Below, piece after piece: positions 22,871 to 35,221 of a DNA stretch of 64,000 nucleotides (the stretch's first letter is position 1; each line of letters begins with the position of its first letter). Below the pieces are notes generated by a model. The model had not been told where the DNA came from and did no database searches. It saw only the letters and a list, made by a program, of their open reading frames with translations. Origin of the DNA: Gnetum montanum (taxonomy: Eukaryota > Streptophyta > Gnetopsida > Gnetales > Gnetaceae); the NCBI GenBank assembly GCA_015680685.1, contig MNCI01002227.1:720299-784298 (forward strand). The letters run 5' to 3'. The translations under genes and the position numbers were made by a program.

Positions 22871-23107
22871 AAGGTGCTCTATTACAATCCCATGCATGTA
22901 CCTCAACAAACTAAGTTTTAAACATTATGGGAGGACTCTTATATCATCTATGAAATCTTTTCATTTGGGGTCATGTTAATCTACCAACCTAAGAGTCCAA
23001 ATAATAAACTATTAGTCAACACCTAACAAATAAAGCCTTTCCATAAACACCAAGTAACCAATGAATATAATGCCTCAACAGATGGATGATCACCCTCAAT
23101 CTTTCAA

Positions 23108-23140
23108 ATCTCCCCCTTCCAACTTAGTCATGGGGGAGAT
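23108..23140 (+). other. Conserved G-rich hairpin after integrase, F copy
   Basis: Arms atctccccc (23,108-23,116) and gggggagat (23,132-23,140) are perfect complements around a 15-base loop. B has the same structure with one mismatch at 52,512-52,544. Confidence 0.65.
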
Positions 23141-24564
23141 GGCCATCCATGCTAAAATCTTATAAAGTGGCTCCTCAATTTTTAACTTTTTTGTTTTACA
23201 CTATTTTTAGGACATTTTCTATTTTCTTGAGTCTTTTACGATTATTTCTATATTCTTCTTTATTTCATTTTATTTGAATTTTCCTTATGTTTCTTCATTT
23301 TTATTATTGCTGCTAAGACTTGGTGCAACCATAGCTGTTATTGATGGTGGTTTGAAACTTTACTAATTACTTGATTACGAAATGATTGAAGTTCATTTTA
23401 GAATTTTGATATTTACTAATAAGACATTAATTTTTTTCATGTTAACAAGCAATGAGTCCACATCATCCATCACTCCACCCAACTCTATGGTGTTTCGTCA
23501 TTTTGGAGCTCTAAGGTCCCCTCTTATTAAGAACTTATAATGAACAAGTGACCTTTGTATTTTCCAAAATTTAGAAGAATTAAGTGGATTGATAAGGATG
23601 TGACTTCAAAGGAATTTGTCACTTTTATATCTACCTTCCATCTAAGTTACATGAGTGTTTCCATGGATTCCTCACCATTCCACTATCAACCAATGACAAG
23701 AAGAAAAGTCTTTACATGGTGTGATTCCCATTTTAAAAAAAACACAATAAAAATGAAGATTCAAAGCACAGCCCTTAGATACAATAATAGGCTACAAGGA
23801 CTAATTATGGGGTTGGAAAGACATATTACCCATGCTTGAAGGCAACCCTCTAACTAAAGCTCTCTTAACTTCTTACTTCTCTTTTCTTCTTCTTTAGGAA
23901 TGTTGAATGGCCTATGGGGATGTCCTTATTTCTTGGAGGGTGGAATGATCTCAAGTGTTAATGCAAAGTCTCTAGAAGTGGATGGTTTTAATTTTGACTA
24001 AGCAAGGAGTTTCTCAAGTCATATTTAATCACATCTTCCACAAGGGACTTGATGTCATCACCATGGGAAACTCCATTCCATCCTCTCTCATCCATCAATT
24101 CCTTCCATAAACCACTTCACGCCTATTTTCATGATTGTTTCAGCGGATTCATTAGTAAACAGTTGACATTCTTTGATGAATCCTTTATTAATTTGGCCTT
24201 TAACGATCCACAACCATTAGTCATCATTGGGGCCCACAAATTCCTTGGGTTGAGGGCATGCAAGGGCATTAAGAACATGAGCCTACTATGGGGAGGATCA
24301 ACTTAAATACTCCTTGGTTGAGATGGTTAAATTCCTTATCCCTTAGCCATTTTACTCTCAAATCCAATGCATTCGACATCAATTTCATCCAGTTTTACAC
24401 TCATTAACTAATAAACTCCAACTCAAATCTCCTTTTTTATGCATATTCTAAGCCCTCATCAAGAATTTTCCAATATTTTAGGATTTTCTAGCTTTCTCTG
24501 GACTCCAATTTTATACAAAAACTCTTTCTTTTTTACTTCATTTTTCTATGGAAAAAATTTTGGT

Positions 24565-24655
24565 TTTCGACTACGTTGATGCATCCTCGTCGACACAACC
24601 GAACGCATCAATGCATCCTCATCATGCAATACAAAAACCCTATGAATAGCATAGG
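24565..24655 (+). promoter_or_regulatory. Internal U3-like motif cluster, F copy
   Basis: The run contains ctacgttgatgcatcc, tcgtcgac and cgcatcaatgcatcc, the same words that fill the LTR U3 of this family just before the TATA box. A ctatgaatagcat follows where B has ctatatatagtg. It lies about 450 bases before the env-like region. Confidence 0.45.
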
Positions 24656-25095
24656 GGACTTAGCCACTTTTGCCATTTTCTCTCCAAAGCCCAAGGAGTT
24701 TTTATAGTTTTCTAAGCCTAGAGCCTTCCTAAGCCCATAACCTGCAAACCGCTTATCCAATTCACTCCATTCTTTGATCATGTAGTAACAGGAGGTGAGC
24801 TTTACATTGTAGAGGCCATAAACCATACATTTTTTTATAGAAAATTTTTTGAAATTTTTCTAACTTCCACATAGTTTAATAAATAAAATAATATTAAAAA
24901 TCACAAATTCATCAAAGTTAAACCTTACCAATGAACTCTATTAGCTATCATGCTAAAATAATAATAAAATAATATTAAATAATCAATCTACCATAATCAC
25001 AACTTAGCCTAAGTGTAACTGATCAAAGGAGACAAGGTATCAAGTGTTCTAAGTTACACTCTAAATGCTAATCTTTAGTCATGTTATGATTACAA

Positions 25096-27830
25096 ATGGC
25101 ACCAAGACCCAAGAGACTGTAGGAAGGAGGACCATCCCAACCAAGGGATAAGTGACCTAGTGGAGGAAGGGGATAATAGTAGTAGCAACCCTAAGAGGAA
25201 GTAGTAGAGACACATGCAACGAGACCTCTTCGAGAGGAGCCTGAAGTGGAATTTGTCTAGCAAATTCCCACAGTTGAGACTAGGATATCACAACGAGACA
25301 AGGTGCCTAGCCCTAGACTAAACCTAGAAGTCACCTTGATTGAAGCTTGCCTAAAGCAAATTAACATTAAAGAAGTTAAAGGTTCAATTCTTCAAGAACT
25401 AAAGTTTGTCCCTTTCTTGGGCTTGGCACCAAAAGAGATCAAAACACAACTTCAAGGCTCTCCCATGTAATGGTACATGAGAAAAACATACCTCTTTTCG
25501 AATAACAAGCAAGCCAACACCATGATGAAAATAAAGAACATTAGTGTGTCCCACTTTATGGAGGTCATTGTAGAGGCCCTTGGGTTGCCAGATACTGAGA
25601 CAACCTTGGCAAGAATCTCAATGTAGGTAGATCCTAAAGTAAGGAAAGAATGGGTCCAACAGTGCTATGGATTGGACTGTAAGAAGTATGGTGCACTCAA
25701 CAAGGAAGAGAGGGCATACTTTAAAATCATGGCCTATTACCTCAATCCAACAATGAGGCCAAGTAAAATCATAGCCTTTTCTACCTATGCATGTGCCGCT
25801 CCAAGTGGTGAGTTCCTTTTCAACCTCATGCAACTCATATTCCTCAAAATGAAGAAGTGCTTCAAAGAGAATAAGTATGAAAGGAAGACACTCCCCTTCT
25901 CATACTTGATTATAAAATTATTCCAAAGTGAGGGAATAGCCTAGTATTCCAGTGATACATTGTGTCATACTCCTACCACATCTTGATAGGAGATGATGAA
26001 GGACAAAGTAGCCGCCAAGTTGCAAGAAGAGGAATAACCTCCACCACCATCTACTCAAGAAGAAACAACATCGAAGGCTCATGCTATCACGGAGCACATG
26101 TATAAGACTCATGAGAAACTCCTACAGTATTAGTAGGAAGGACTAAGTGGTGGTGACCCATCAATCTACCAACCAACTATGAGCCATTTGAATGAGGTAA
26201 CCAAAACCATTAGCTAGCTAAAGGAGATTGCGCCAGTGTTTTCTATTCAAAGTATGTAGATGCTCACAAGGTCAAATCTTAGTGCTTAGGAAGTGATGAT
26301 GTCCGTCTCAAGATAACAACAATTCCCAAAAATTTCTAGGAACACTGCCACTTTCTCAGTGTGCATGGAGGAGGGTGAGGGGGCAACTATCTTGGTGATA
26401 CAGCACTAAGAATAGGAGACAACGATGGAGGTTGAGGCTAACTATGTGGTAGAGGAACTAAATGCTCCTATAGCCTTTGTGCCTAATATTGCTACACTTA
26501 GGGACATGCAATCGTTTGCAAGAGCAGTAACTTGGAGGTTAAGTATAGCTTAGCATGAGGAGGTGCTAGAATAACTAGTGGAAATCGAGCAACTAATTTT
26601 AGAGATCTTTGATCTCTTAGATACCATCACTACAACCCAGTTTGAGCTACTAAAGGATAAGGGCAAGCTTATCATTGCTAATTCCCAACTTGAGATAACT
26701 ATAGATGATAATAGATGATTGGCTATGGAGGTTATAGAGTTAAGAGCTTGTCTAGTTGATCCCATTGTGCTCAGCTAGACCGTAACAAGAGATGAAGCTT
26801 TTCTACAACTTCAACACAAACTTTAAGAGGCTAAGCATGTAAAGGAAATGGCATTCTTTGACTAGTCCTTAGTAGAGGCCATGAAATACAACACCAAAAA
26901 GGACTTATTAGAGTCTGAAAGGAGAATCTAGTTCTAACCCAAGATAATCACTGCCTACAGAATATTCAAGCACAAAAAGAACAAATGATGGAATTTGTGT
27001 GACAAAAGAAAAAGTAGCTTACTAAAGTGCATCTGGATTTGAGGAGGTTGGCTACTGAGAATCATTGCCCTTCACTAGAAAAATAGCAATTTAGGTAGCC
27101 ACTTGGAAGAACAAGGCCTTGAAATTTAAATGAGCAAAATATCAGTATAGGAACCAAGTTGGGCTTCTCAAGGAGGCAAATGAAAAAAAATTCAACTGGT
27201 GAAGGCAAAAGTAAACAAGACCCTCTAGCAGCTCTAATAGCAAGGTAACATGTGGCAACCCATCTTTGATGAACTCAATGCATACAACAAGGCCAAAATC
27301 CACCTCAAGAAGTTGCAGATTGAAAAGATGACAAAGTACATGATGTTAGCCAACCTTCGATATGCAAACTTGGCATTGTTAACTACCAAAAGGCCAAGGT
27401 CAGAACTAAAGAAGTAAGTGGCCAACTCTTACCTCTTGTACAAGGAAAAGTTCAAGCACCACAAGGACACGAAGAAAAAGCTGAAAATAGTTAATGTCAA
27501 GCTTGAAGTTCTCCACACATGCTTCATAGATCAACGATCAGTTGTGGAGAACATGGCCAAGAGGATGAACAACTATCAAGCACTACAAAATTCTATTAGA
27601 GTGCTCAATGTCAAATGTAAATAATTTTTTGCCTACTTCATGAATGTTAAAGAGTTGTTCCTAGTCATGCCATGTCCATGGGATGTTCCCATATCAACTC
27701 ACATCAACGATGTCACATGAACTTTGTATGATCCCTGGTCTAAGGAGGAGAAGATGAAAGCATTGCTATATGTTTATTGTCTTCCAAAAAAAGTAGCAAC
27801 TACAACAAGATAGCAGGATAGTAGCAACCA
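25096..27830 (+). pseudogene. Element F env-like / coiled-coil region (broken)
   Basis: Starts MAPRPKRL and continues through a basic, proline-rich part, then VEFV-QIPTVETR, LQELKFVPFLGLAPKEIKTQ, YLFSNNKQANTMMKIKN, MRPSKIIAFSTYACAAPSGE and RKTLPFSYLIIKLFQ (25,672-25,944 is open). Its second half is rich in heptad-like Glu/Lys/Leu stretches (26,540-27,620). B has the same region at 54,510-57,290. Position after integrase matches the extra env-like gene of Athila elements, but I see no clear signal peptide or convincing membrane segment, so a fusion role is not supported. Numerous TAG codons interrupt it. Confidence 0.6.
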
Positions 27831-28142
27831 CCTTAACCTTAATCACCACATGCACCAGAAGCAAGGAAAGTTTCTTCAGCATCTCAGGAACCTTCACCTC
27901 CTCAGATTGTTTGATCTTCTTCTTACTTTCAACCATTAGAGGAGTTCTAATTGTCAATTTTGTAAAGGTGTTTAATTTTGTTTTCATGAACACCCATTTT
28001 TTGTAATCATAGTCAATCCGTACACTTGGGAACTTAGCATCTATTTTTGAGTCAGTCAATCAGTTGATGGTTCCATATCTTCCCAAATATTTTAAGAAGA
28101 TTGATCCTTCTTTTGTTCACTTGAGGATGAGTTCTCAATCAT

Positions 28143-28153
28143 TCATGGGGCTA
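28143..28153 (+). other. Polypurine tract of element F
   Basis: tcatggggcta immediately precedes the right LTR; B has agctgtgggggta at the same place. Confidence 0.6.
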
Positions 28154-29823
28154 TGATGAATTATCATCAATGGGTTGCATCGATGGGCATGCCTCAACGC
28201 ATCCCAATTAATGTATGATTTGATGTGTCAATGCATATGTGTTGACATGGCATTTGAGTCTACCTATATAAATATGTGCACCCACCACATTTATGGCATC
28301 AGTTATTCAGTAGCTAATGAATCATGTTTTTCATCTGCTTTGACGTTGGGTACCCAATGTCGAAGCCTCAATGTCGGGTATCCGATGTCAGAGCCAAGAT
28401 GCGATGTCAGGTCTCGGATGTCATGAGATATACACCAACTTATAAATATCACACTTGGACTCACGATTTTCAATTAGTTTTTCATATCAATTTTTTTCAT
28501 AGTTAGTGAAGCTCTTGCAATTTTTTTCCTCCAAAGTTAAAATATTTTCTGAGTGCCCGCAGTAGGAGTCTAAGTGTGCACAGATCTTTATTCAAACATT
28601 GATGTACCTAAGCACAATAGTGTGACAAGAATAAAAATGAACTCTTTTGATAATCCTTGCAACACTGAGAATAGATTAATGTTTCCTTTAATGCACTTTA
28701 CTTTTATGCATTTAAATTAAGCAATTAATTTTCAGTTGTTAATAAACACAAGCATGACCACTTCAAGGATACATATAGTGCTTGGTAACCTAGCAACACT
28801 TAACTTTTGGTAGCCCAGCAATGCTATATGTGTTCAGAAAAGTGGGATGGGTACTTGTGTTAGGCTAGCTAGGCTAGTTTAGATCTTATTTTCCACTATT
28901 CATTAGCTTAGTTAATTCATCTCTTTATCATCATTAGGAGCAACATAGAATTAGACAACACCATATGCCTCACTTTGGACTAAACCATACCTAACAAAGC
29001 TATCACTAATACAAGTGGGAAGACAATGAACTACGATCAAATCCTAATGATCTAGATACCACAACTAGTTCCATCAATGAAATTCAATTAGATCATGCGT
29101 GAATGTTTGTGATGTGTATGGTTGAACGTTGGGGTATCTTAGTAGCTTAGGGAAGTTCTTGTAGTTTTTTTAAGAACAATTAGAATATTTTCTAGGTGCT
29201 TGTAGTAGGAGTCAAGAAGTGTATGGATCATTATTCAAGCACTAATGTACTTGGACACTTCGGTGTGATGGAAATAAAGACAAACTTCTTGGAATACTTT
29301 GCAGCATTTGGAAAAAGCTTAATGTTTACTTTAATGCACTCTACTACTTATGCAATTTACTTTCATGTCCTTAGTTAATTTAATAAGATTAATTAATACA
29401 CATAAGTATGACCACCTTAAACATAATGTTAACACTTTGTAATCCTAGTAGTGCTAGCATTTGGTAACCTAATAGTGTTATAACGCATTCAAGATGTGTA
29501 CAATAGGTAGGACTGGATACTTGTGTTGGGAAATAGATTAAGGCATTAGCTAGTTGTTAGATTAATTAATACTTAATCACTTTATTTTACACTTAGGCTA
29601 AAACAGCTAAAAATATAAAATTACACAAATCATGTTCCTTAGTTACACTTAACCATATGCTTGTACCTATACAAGTGGAACCAAGAAGACAACAATCATG
29701 TCCTTAGGTTCACTACCTAGATAATGTGCATTTAGAGAACTAAAGTCTATGAAATTTAACCGAATTGCACATGAATGCTTGTAATTCATATGATTGGACA
29801 TAGGGTATACTCACCACTCATCA
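28154..29823 (+). repeat. 3' LTR of element F, composite
   Basis: This LTR is 1,670 bp against 810 bp on the left. Bases 28,154-28,315 match the left LTR start. Bases 28,316-29,140 are a second LTR body of the H/I subfamily, with gatgtc/gggtatcc repeats (28,343-28,425), its own ttataaatatc and its own R-U5. Bases 29,141-29,823 return to the F type and run to CTCATCA. The word agtagct stands at both junctions (28,309-28,315 and 29,141-29,147). Confidence 0.75.
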
Positions 29824-29828
29824 AATTT

Positions 29829-30060
29829 CATCACTATAAAATAGAAGATATATGTAGAGAAGATACCATATAGTAGATGATTTAGCAAAGGCAGCTTCAA
29901 CATTAGAAGTAAAAAGGATAGAAAATTATGAAGAGATAGTAATTGAGAATGAAGACCAACCATCAGTACCAAATAACATAAAACATTTACAAGTATTTGA
30001 AGATGATGATCAATTACTTAGGTTCTTGAAGAATAAGTAGGAATTCAAAAGTTAAATCAT
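29829..30060 (+). pseudogene. Element E archaeal-type RNase H, C-terminal part, and linker
   Basis: Directly after the duplicated AATTT, the sequence reads EDICREDTI and, after a frameshift, VDDLAKAAST. This is the REEN--AD-LA-AAS end of the RNase H begun at 15,620. An acidic linker (IENEDQPSVPNNIK, LQVFEDDDQLLRFLKN) follows before the reverse transcriptase. Confidence 0.7.
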
Positions 30061-30099
30061 ACATGAAATAGCATTAATTTTTAAATCAAAATTTATTAA

Positions 30100-31075
30100 C
30101 AAAAAAGTGATTGATTACGAACATGAGTTTAGCAAAAATCTACCTACAGGAAAAGATATACAAAATCCATATGATCGAGCTTATGAAGCAGTAAATCTTA
30201 GATCTACTGAGATACCAAAGATGTTAAACATCACAAAGAAAAAGAATTCATTTTTTAAGAAAAATTTATTATTACATTTGAAAAATAATTTGGGAAATTT
30301 TTCTTAGTCTTATGATGACCTTAAGGTTTTTAGACAAGATGTGATGACACATAAAATTCCTTTGGTAAATGGTTGTAACATAGTTAAACAAAAGTAAATG
30401 AAATTCAATCCTTCATTTGAACCAGCTATGAAAGCTGAAATCAAGAAGTTATTGCAAGCTCAAATCATATATCTAATTCGATATTCAACATGGCTTGCTA
30501 ATCTTATTCCAGTAAGGAATAAGAATGGTGGTGTTAGGCTTTGTGCGAATTTTAGAAATTTAAATGAAACCTCTGAAAAATATAAATAGCCACTTTCTAA
30601 AATTGATGAGTTGTTGATTAAAGTATCAAGGTGTCAAGTATATTCTTTCCTAAATGATTTTTCAGGCTATAATCAAATTATGGTAGATAAGGGTGATAGA
30701 TATAAAACAACATTCATCACCAAATAGGGGACTTTTTCTTACAAAAGAATGCCATTTGGATTATCCAATCCTAGATCTACTTTCCAAAGAGCTATGGATT
30801 TGGGTTTAAAGATTTAATAGGAGAATTTGTCATGGTTTATTTGGATGATATCATTGTTTATTTAAAGATGAAGGAAGATCATATTGGTCACCTCCAACAA
30901 ATTTTTGACAGATGTCATGAGTATGATATTTCATTAAATCCTAAGAAATGTATCTTTGGGGTTAAGTCTGGAAGTTTTCTAGGTCATGTAATCTGTCAAA
31001 AAGGAATTTCTATAAATGACTCATGAATTCAAGCCATAAAAATTATTGAGCATCACAAGTCGGTAACATTGAAAC
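30100..31075 (+). pseudogene. Element E reverse transcriptase (broken, truncated)
   Basis: Blocks in order are FNPSFEPAMKAEIKKLLQAQI, STWLANLIPVRNKNGGVRLC, NFRNLNE, SFLNDFSGYNQIMV, TFSYKRMPFGLSNPRSTFQRAM, MVYLDDIIVYLKMKEDHIGHL and LNPKKCIFGVKSGSFLGHVI. The catalytic YLDD at about 30,838 is intact. Similarity stops after GISIND, near 31,060; the thumb, a Gypsy-type RNase H and integrase are not present in the remaining internal sequence of E. Several TAG/TAA stops occur. The wording fits Tat-like elements. Confidence 0.78.
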
Positions 31076-31259
31076 TAGTTGAAAAATGAAAGGAGAGAGT
31101 TTCTAGAAATAATTCTGCAAAGGATAACATGGGGGTTGAAGAAGTGGGAGTAACAATAAAATAAGAGGAAGAGAAGAAAGCTTAGGTTACAACAAATTTC
31201 AAGTACAATAGAATCCAAGACCAAAGAATTCCTAATAGGGTCACTTTGATCATTCTTTT
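31076..31259 (+). other. Internal sequence of E after the RT, left of G
   Basis: Without G this stretch joins 41,378-41,617 and gives about 420 bases between the RT remnant and the 3' LTR. I recognise nothing in it; it has no long frame. Confidence 0.4.
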
Positions 31260-31837
31260 TGTTACATCTCATCTAAAGACATTAGGTATGGTCATACGCT
31301 TACGATTTATACATTACATGTGGAGTCCTAGTGGGTTGTTGAGGACGAGTTAATGTAATAGAAATGCATTTTATATGTTATGAAGCTAGGTCTTTATGTT
31401 ATGATTATGATGTCTTTACATGCTTAACTAACATGATTATGTACACTAGCATTGTGTGATGTGTTAGATAGGTGAGGTTGCTGGTAGGGGTGTTCGACTA
31501 GGGTACAAGAGCACCTACCTAGTATGTCTTTATGCTTTATGTGCAATTTTGGTATTTAGGCATTTGTACTATAGCACTATGTTGTGCGATGTTCAGGTGT
31601 GGTTTTGGGATGTGAATGTGTAGTGCATATGATAAGGATCTTGTAGGTTTAAACGGATTTTTATTTGGAGTCCCAGTGCATTTGTTACACATGATTAAAG
31701 TTTACGACATTAATTGCAGATGAAAGAAAATAAGAATAGCTTATGAAAATCATTCATTTAAAAAAATAATAAATAATTCAAAAGGAAAAAAAAAAGAACT
31801 CATGTCACATGAAAAAAAGAAGTGCATCGTTGGTTTT

Positions 31838-31855
31838 ATATATATATATATATAT
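31838..31855. repeat. (TA)n array, possible TATA box of solo LTR G
   Basis: An uninterrupted TA run in the left part of G, followed some 75 bases later by a TTTCTATT-rich leader. Confidence 0.6.
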
Positions 31856-33219
31856 ACAAAGCATAAAGTGAAAGTATAAGTTTTATGTTTTTTTTTCTTT
31901 TTACCCACTACCTCACCACTGCTTACCCATAGAAATTGGGTTTTGGGTTTCTATTTTTTCTATTCAGATTAATAGAAATGCACAGGAGCCTATTCTTTCA
32001 TTTTTCTTTCTTCTCTCTTCTTCTATTTCACATTTTTCTAAATTCTAAGCTTTGTGGATGGGTTTTGCTTGCTCTGAACCTAGATTTGGGATTACTGTGG
32101 TCATATTTACGTGGAGGAAAAAACTTGTTGAGAGTGAAACGAAGTCATGCCAGATTTTTTAGGGTTTTCTTCTTGTTTTGGCCTTTCTACTTAACAATTT
32201 TAATTGGTGGGTTGTCTTTACCTTTTCCCTATATTTTTGTGCTAGATTAGTGTATATAATTGTGCAATGTGGGCATGTGGGGTGGAGAGCTCAAAAATTG
32301 AGCTTGGACATGTTATTTTGTCTATTTCCTAAAATTGTCCAATTTTGGTTACAAATTAACTATTCATATATATGCGATGTATGGTATGATGTGGACTTGT
32401 AGAATATGATATGTGATGTTGATGAGACTCGTATGATTAGAATATGATATTTGCAAGGCCTATTGGGGCATAACTATTTTTGGAAGTTTTAATCCTTCCT
32501 AGTGGTAATTAAATATTATTTTATCAATCAAACTTTGAAAGTGCATAACCTTGCTTCCAAGAGTCCAATTTAGGTAACATTAGTGTCATTGGAACCATTT
32601 TGGGAAGTACTTTCTAATCATGGAATTAGTTTTCTCTTTGGGCATATATCATTTTAAAGAGTATTATAGTAGTCATTTATATGGAAGTACATGTTGTTTG
32701 AGAAATATGGTATTGTTTTGTTGTATTAAGATATTCATGTTGTTTTGTCGAATCATGGTATTGTTTTCATGGAATGACTATAACTATTAGGTGTGGATAT
32801 GTGTGGTTATGTTTGTTTCGGTGTGTTGTGCTTATGACACGTGTTGGCTTAAGCTAGCCAAAATCTATACATGTTTGTGTAATGATGTTTGTGATGGTCA
32901 TTGGTAGGTGGTGCTAGCATGAGAATATGGACCGGTTAGTGATGAAGCATCCTGGAGGTAGTATGGATTAACCCCCACTATGATGCATCAGTGAAGCTCC
33001 TATCTCAGGCCTCATCCTAAGAGTGGGAGAGCGTAGGTGTGTTCATCCCTACAGCTAGTACATGACATAGGTGTGTTTTTTCCTATCGCCAGTCCTCCAG
33101 AAGGCTAGTGGTTGCAAGTCATAGGTTGATGGACCCTAGCATCAGTTAGATAAATAAAAGATTAATAAAATACCTGTAGGCAATGGCCGTTATGAGTACT
33201 CATGGCAACGTTTCACATG

Positions 33220-34191
33220 TGATAAGTGGCAAGGTACCCCTACACTCAACCATACAAATACAAACATTTCACACACGATCTGATTGAACTCCACAGACGG
33301 GCTAGTTGTGGTATCTAGATAGTTACTAATTAATCGCAGTGCACTATCTTTCCACTTGGACTAGTATTTGCTTTGTCACGTATGGTTTAGTCCAAAGTGC
33401 GGTGTATGATGTGTTCCTACACTAATGCTACTCTTGGAAGCAATGGAAAATAATCTTTAATTAAGCTAGGAGGAAAAGGAAGAGAGAGTTAAGCTAATAT
33501 GAGATAGGGGAAGAGAATCTAAACTAATAGGAGATAGGGAGAGAGTATCTAAGCTAGCCTAAGTGTGATGAGCATCTATTCCTTAATCATCCATACACAT
33601 CTTGGACCTCGTGCACGACTACCACTAGGATTACCAAGCGCAGATCCTAGGTATGCTACTGGGTTACCAAGTAGTCACACTTAAATGCTCGTGATTAAGT
33701 CGTACTCATTCTGCATTTAAGGAGTTTAGGGTGAAGAGATATTAACTATGAAAGCAATAAATAACAATAATAATTAAATAATTAAACTAGGTGAATGCTG
33801 CAATGATGAAGTAATCTTGATCTTTATTTCTGGTCATGTGTGTGTCCAAGTACGTCACACTCGAATAAATGATGTCGTACAATTACAATCACCACACTGC
33901 AGGCATGCACTAGGAGAGAGGGTTGAGGAAAAATGACAAAAAGATCCTACTGTAATACTAATTTCTAACTCACTCAAAACTGACTATTTCCCATGCGTCC
34001 CATTGTGTATTTATAGGCTCACACGAGAACTGCGATATTGCATACCCGATATCACTTGTGAGGTCGCGATATTGCGTACCCGATATCAGGGGTTCAATAT
34101 CGAGACCTATCAGACCTAGTATCTTGTACCTGATATCAAGGATTCAATAATAGGGGTCCGATAACAAGGCTTGACCAACCATGACTTATCA
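33220..34191 (-). mobile_element. Solo LTR H (Athila-like family)
   Basis: A 972-bp LTR in reverse orientation, bounded by TGATAAG and CTTATCA and by a perfect ACATG duplication (33,215-33,219 and 34,192-34,196). On the minus strand it has agcctataaatacac as TATA box near 34,010. Its U3 (34,030-34,165) is packed with gatatc words. It interrupts G only 28 bases from the insertion of D. Confidence 0.82.
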
Positions 34192-34224
34192 ACATGCTAC
34201 ACTAAGCACGTATATGCTAGTGAC

Positions 34225-35207
34225 TATTGATGCGTAAATTTTGGACACGCAGCCAACACCTAGGAGACTATCGCCTAGGGCGCCTCCCGTATGGGTACGG
34301 AAACCCGGGAATAGTCTCAACTGGAAAGGGCTATGTGACAAAACAATAATAACAATATTTTAAACAAAATATTAAAAACTTAAATTTGATTTTAGGAGCA
34401 TTTTGTTATGTTTCGAAAAACATATAAAAATCAAAATTAAGCATTTGTGTAGTTTTGAGTAAAATAAATAACACAAAATAAAAATTCAAATTAAAAATAA
34501 AAAATTTATCTGGTGCTCTAAACAGAAGGAAAATTTAGCCACTGGTCTTCCCGGTGTCAGCCTGGTCTCTACCGTGTGAGTAGAAAAGAAAATAAGAAAG
34601 AGAAAATGCGTTTGTTTCATGCATGAGAGACTTGCAGCTCTTGAACAGAAAAATCCTGCGAGAGACTTGCAGCTCTTGAACAGAAAAATCCTGCAAGAGA
34701 CTTGCAGCTCTTGAACAACCCAAAAAAAATGCTCACTGTTTGAACAAAAAATCCTCTCCAGTGCTGAACTAAAAATCCTCTTATCGTTGTCAGAGAATAG
34801 GCGCAGGCGTTGGCTGCCGGCTCCTCCTCCTTTTGCAAACTCTGGCTTCCCCCCTCTTTATAGCGACCTTCCGAGAGAAACCCTAACCCTAAATAGCTAG
34901 CTACCTTTGCCGTGAATTATTTTTTCCTTTTTCCTCATATCGTTGCAAAAATAAAAATAAAGAAAAAACAAAACAGGATAATTATCATGGGTCATAAGTC
35001 ATGGGTGGATGCTTGATCAACGTTTTAAAATCTATTTTTTTATGGGCCAACGAAGCCCACCAACACATGGACAATGGCCATGTGCAAGCTCATGGTGCTC
35101 TATTTTTAATTTTTTAGTTTTATATTTTCATTTCTTTTATTTTTTATTTTTATAAAACTTGTTCGAACAAGGCCCTATGTCTAGCATGGGTAAGGTTGGC
35201 CTCAACA
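34225..35207 (-). repeat. 3' LTR of element D
   Basis: 983 bp, paired with 39,772-40,695. It carries three copies of a 35-bp unit where the partner has one (34,626-34,717), and lacks about 18 bases that the partner has near 39,807. Differences elsewhere are mostly CG in one copy and TG or CA in the other. Confidence 0.88.
34626..34717. repeat. 35-bp tandem repeat inside the LTR of D
   Basis: Units start at 34,626, 34,661 and 34,696, each beginning agagacttgcagctcttgaa. The opposite LTR has a single unit at about 40,187, so the expansion followed, or accompanied, insertion. Confidence 0.9.
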
Positions 35208-35221
35208 CTTAGCCCCCAAAC
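35208..35221 (-). other. Polypurine tract of element D
   Basis: On the minus strand TTTGGGGGCTAAG lies directly before the 3' LTR. Confidence 0.7.

Larger units (their letters stand above)
22900..25095 (+). other. Spacer between integrase and env-like region of F
   Basis: About 2.2 kb without a recognisable gene, alignable along its length with 52,270-54,510 of B. It holds a hairpin with a G-run (23,108-23,140), a second ctatggggag purine word (24,287-24,296) and a U3-like motif cluster with a TATA-like word (24,565-24,650). The short frames here are not alike in the two copies. Confidence 0.6.
15920..29823 (+). mobile_element. Element F: Athila-like Ty3/Gypsy retrotransposon
   Basis: A 13.9-kb plus-strand element with TGATGA...TCATCA ends and a perfect AATTT duplication (15,915-15,919 and 29,824-29,828). 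It splits the RNase H of E. The order is LTR, decayed primer site, gag, protease, RT, RNase H, integrase, a ~2.2-kb spacer, an env-like coiled-coil region, purine tract and a composite right LTR. Reverse transcriptase and integrase wording fit the Athila branch. It is the same family as B. Many in-frame stops, mainly TAG, make it inactive. Confidence 0.85.

Noticed and set aside
24608-24826. 72-codon minus frame (MVYGLYNVKLTS...) in the spacer of F
   Set aside because: The homologous part of B has stops and a different sequence on that strand, so it is not conserved as protein.
28154-29150. A nested complete solo LTR within the right LTR of F
   Set aside because: The inserted body lacks TG...CA ends and a 5-bp duplication, so a mosaic LTR fits better.
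31936-32402. Phenylalanine/leucine-rich frames after the TA array in G
   Set aside because: They fall in a T-rich leader and match no domain; hydrophobicity follows from base composition.
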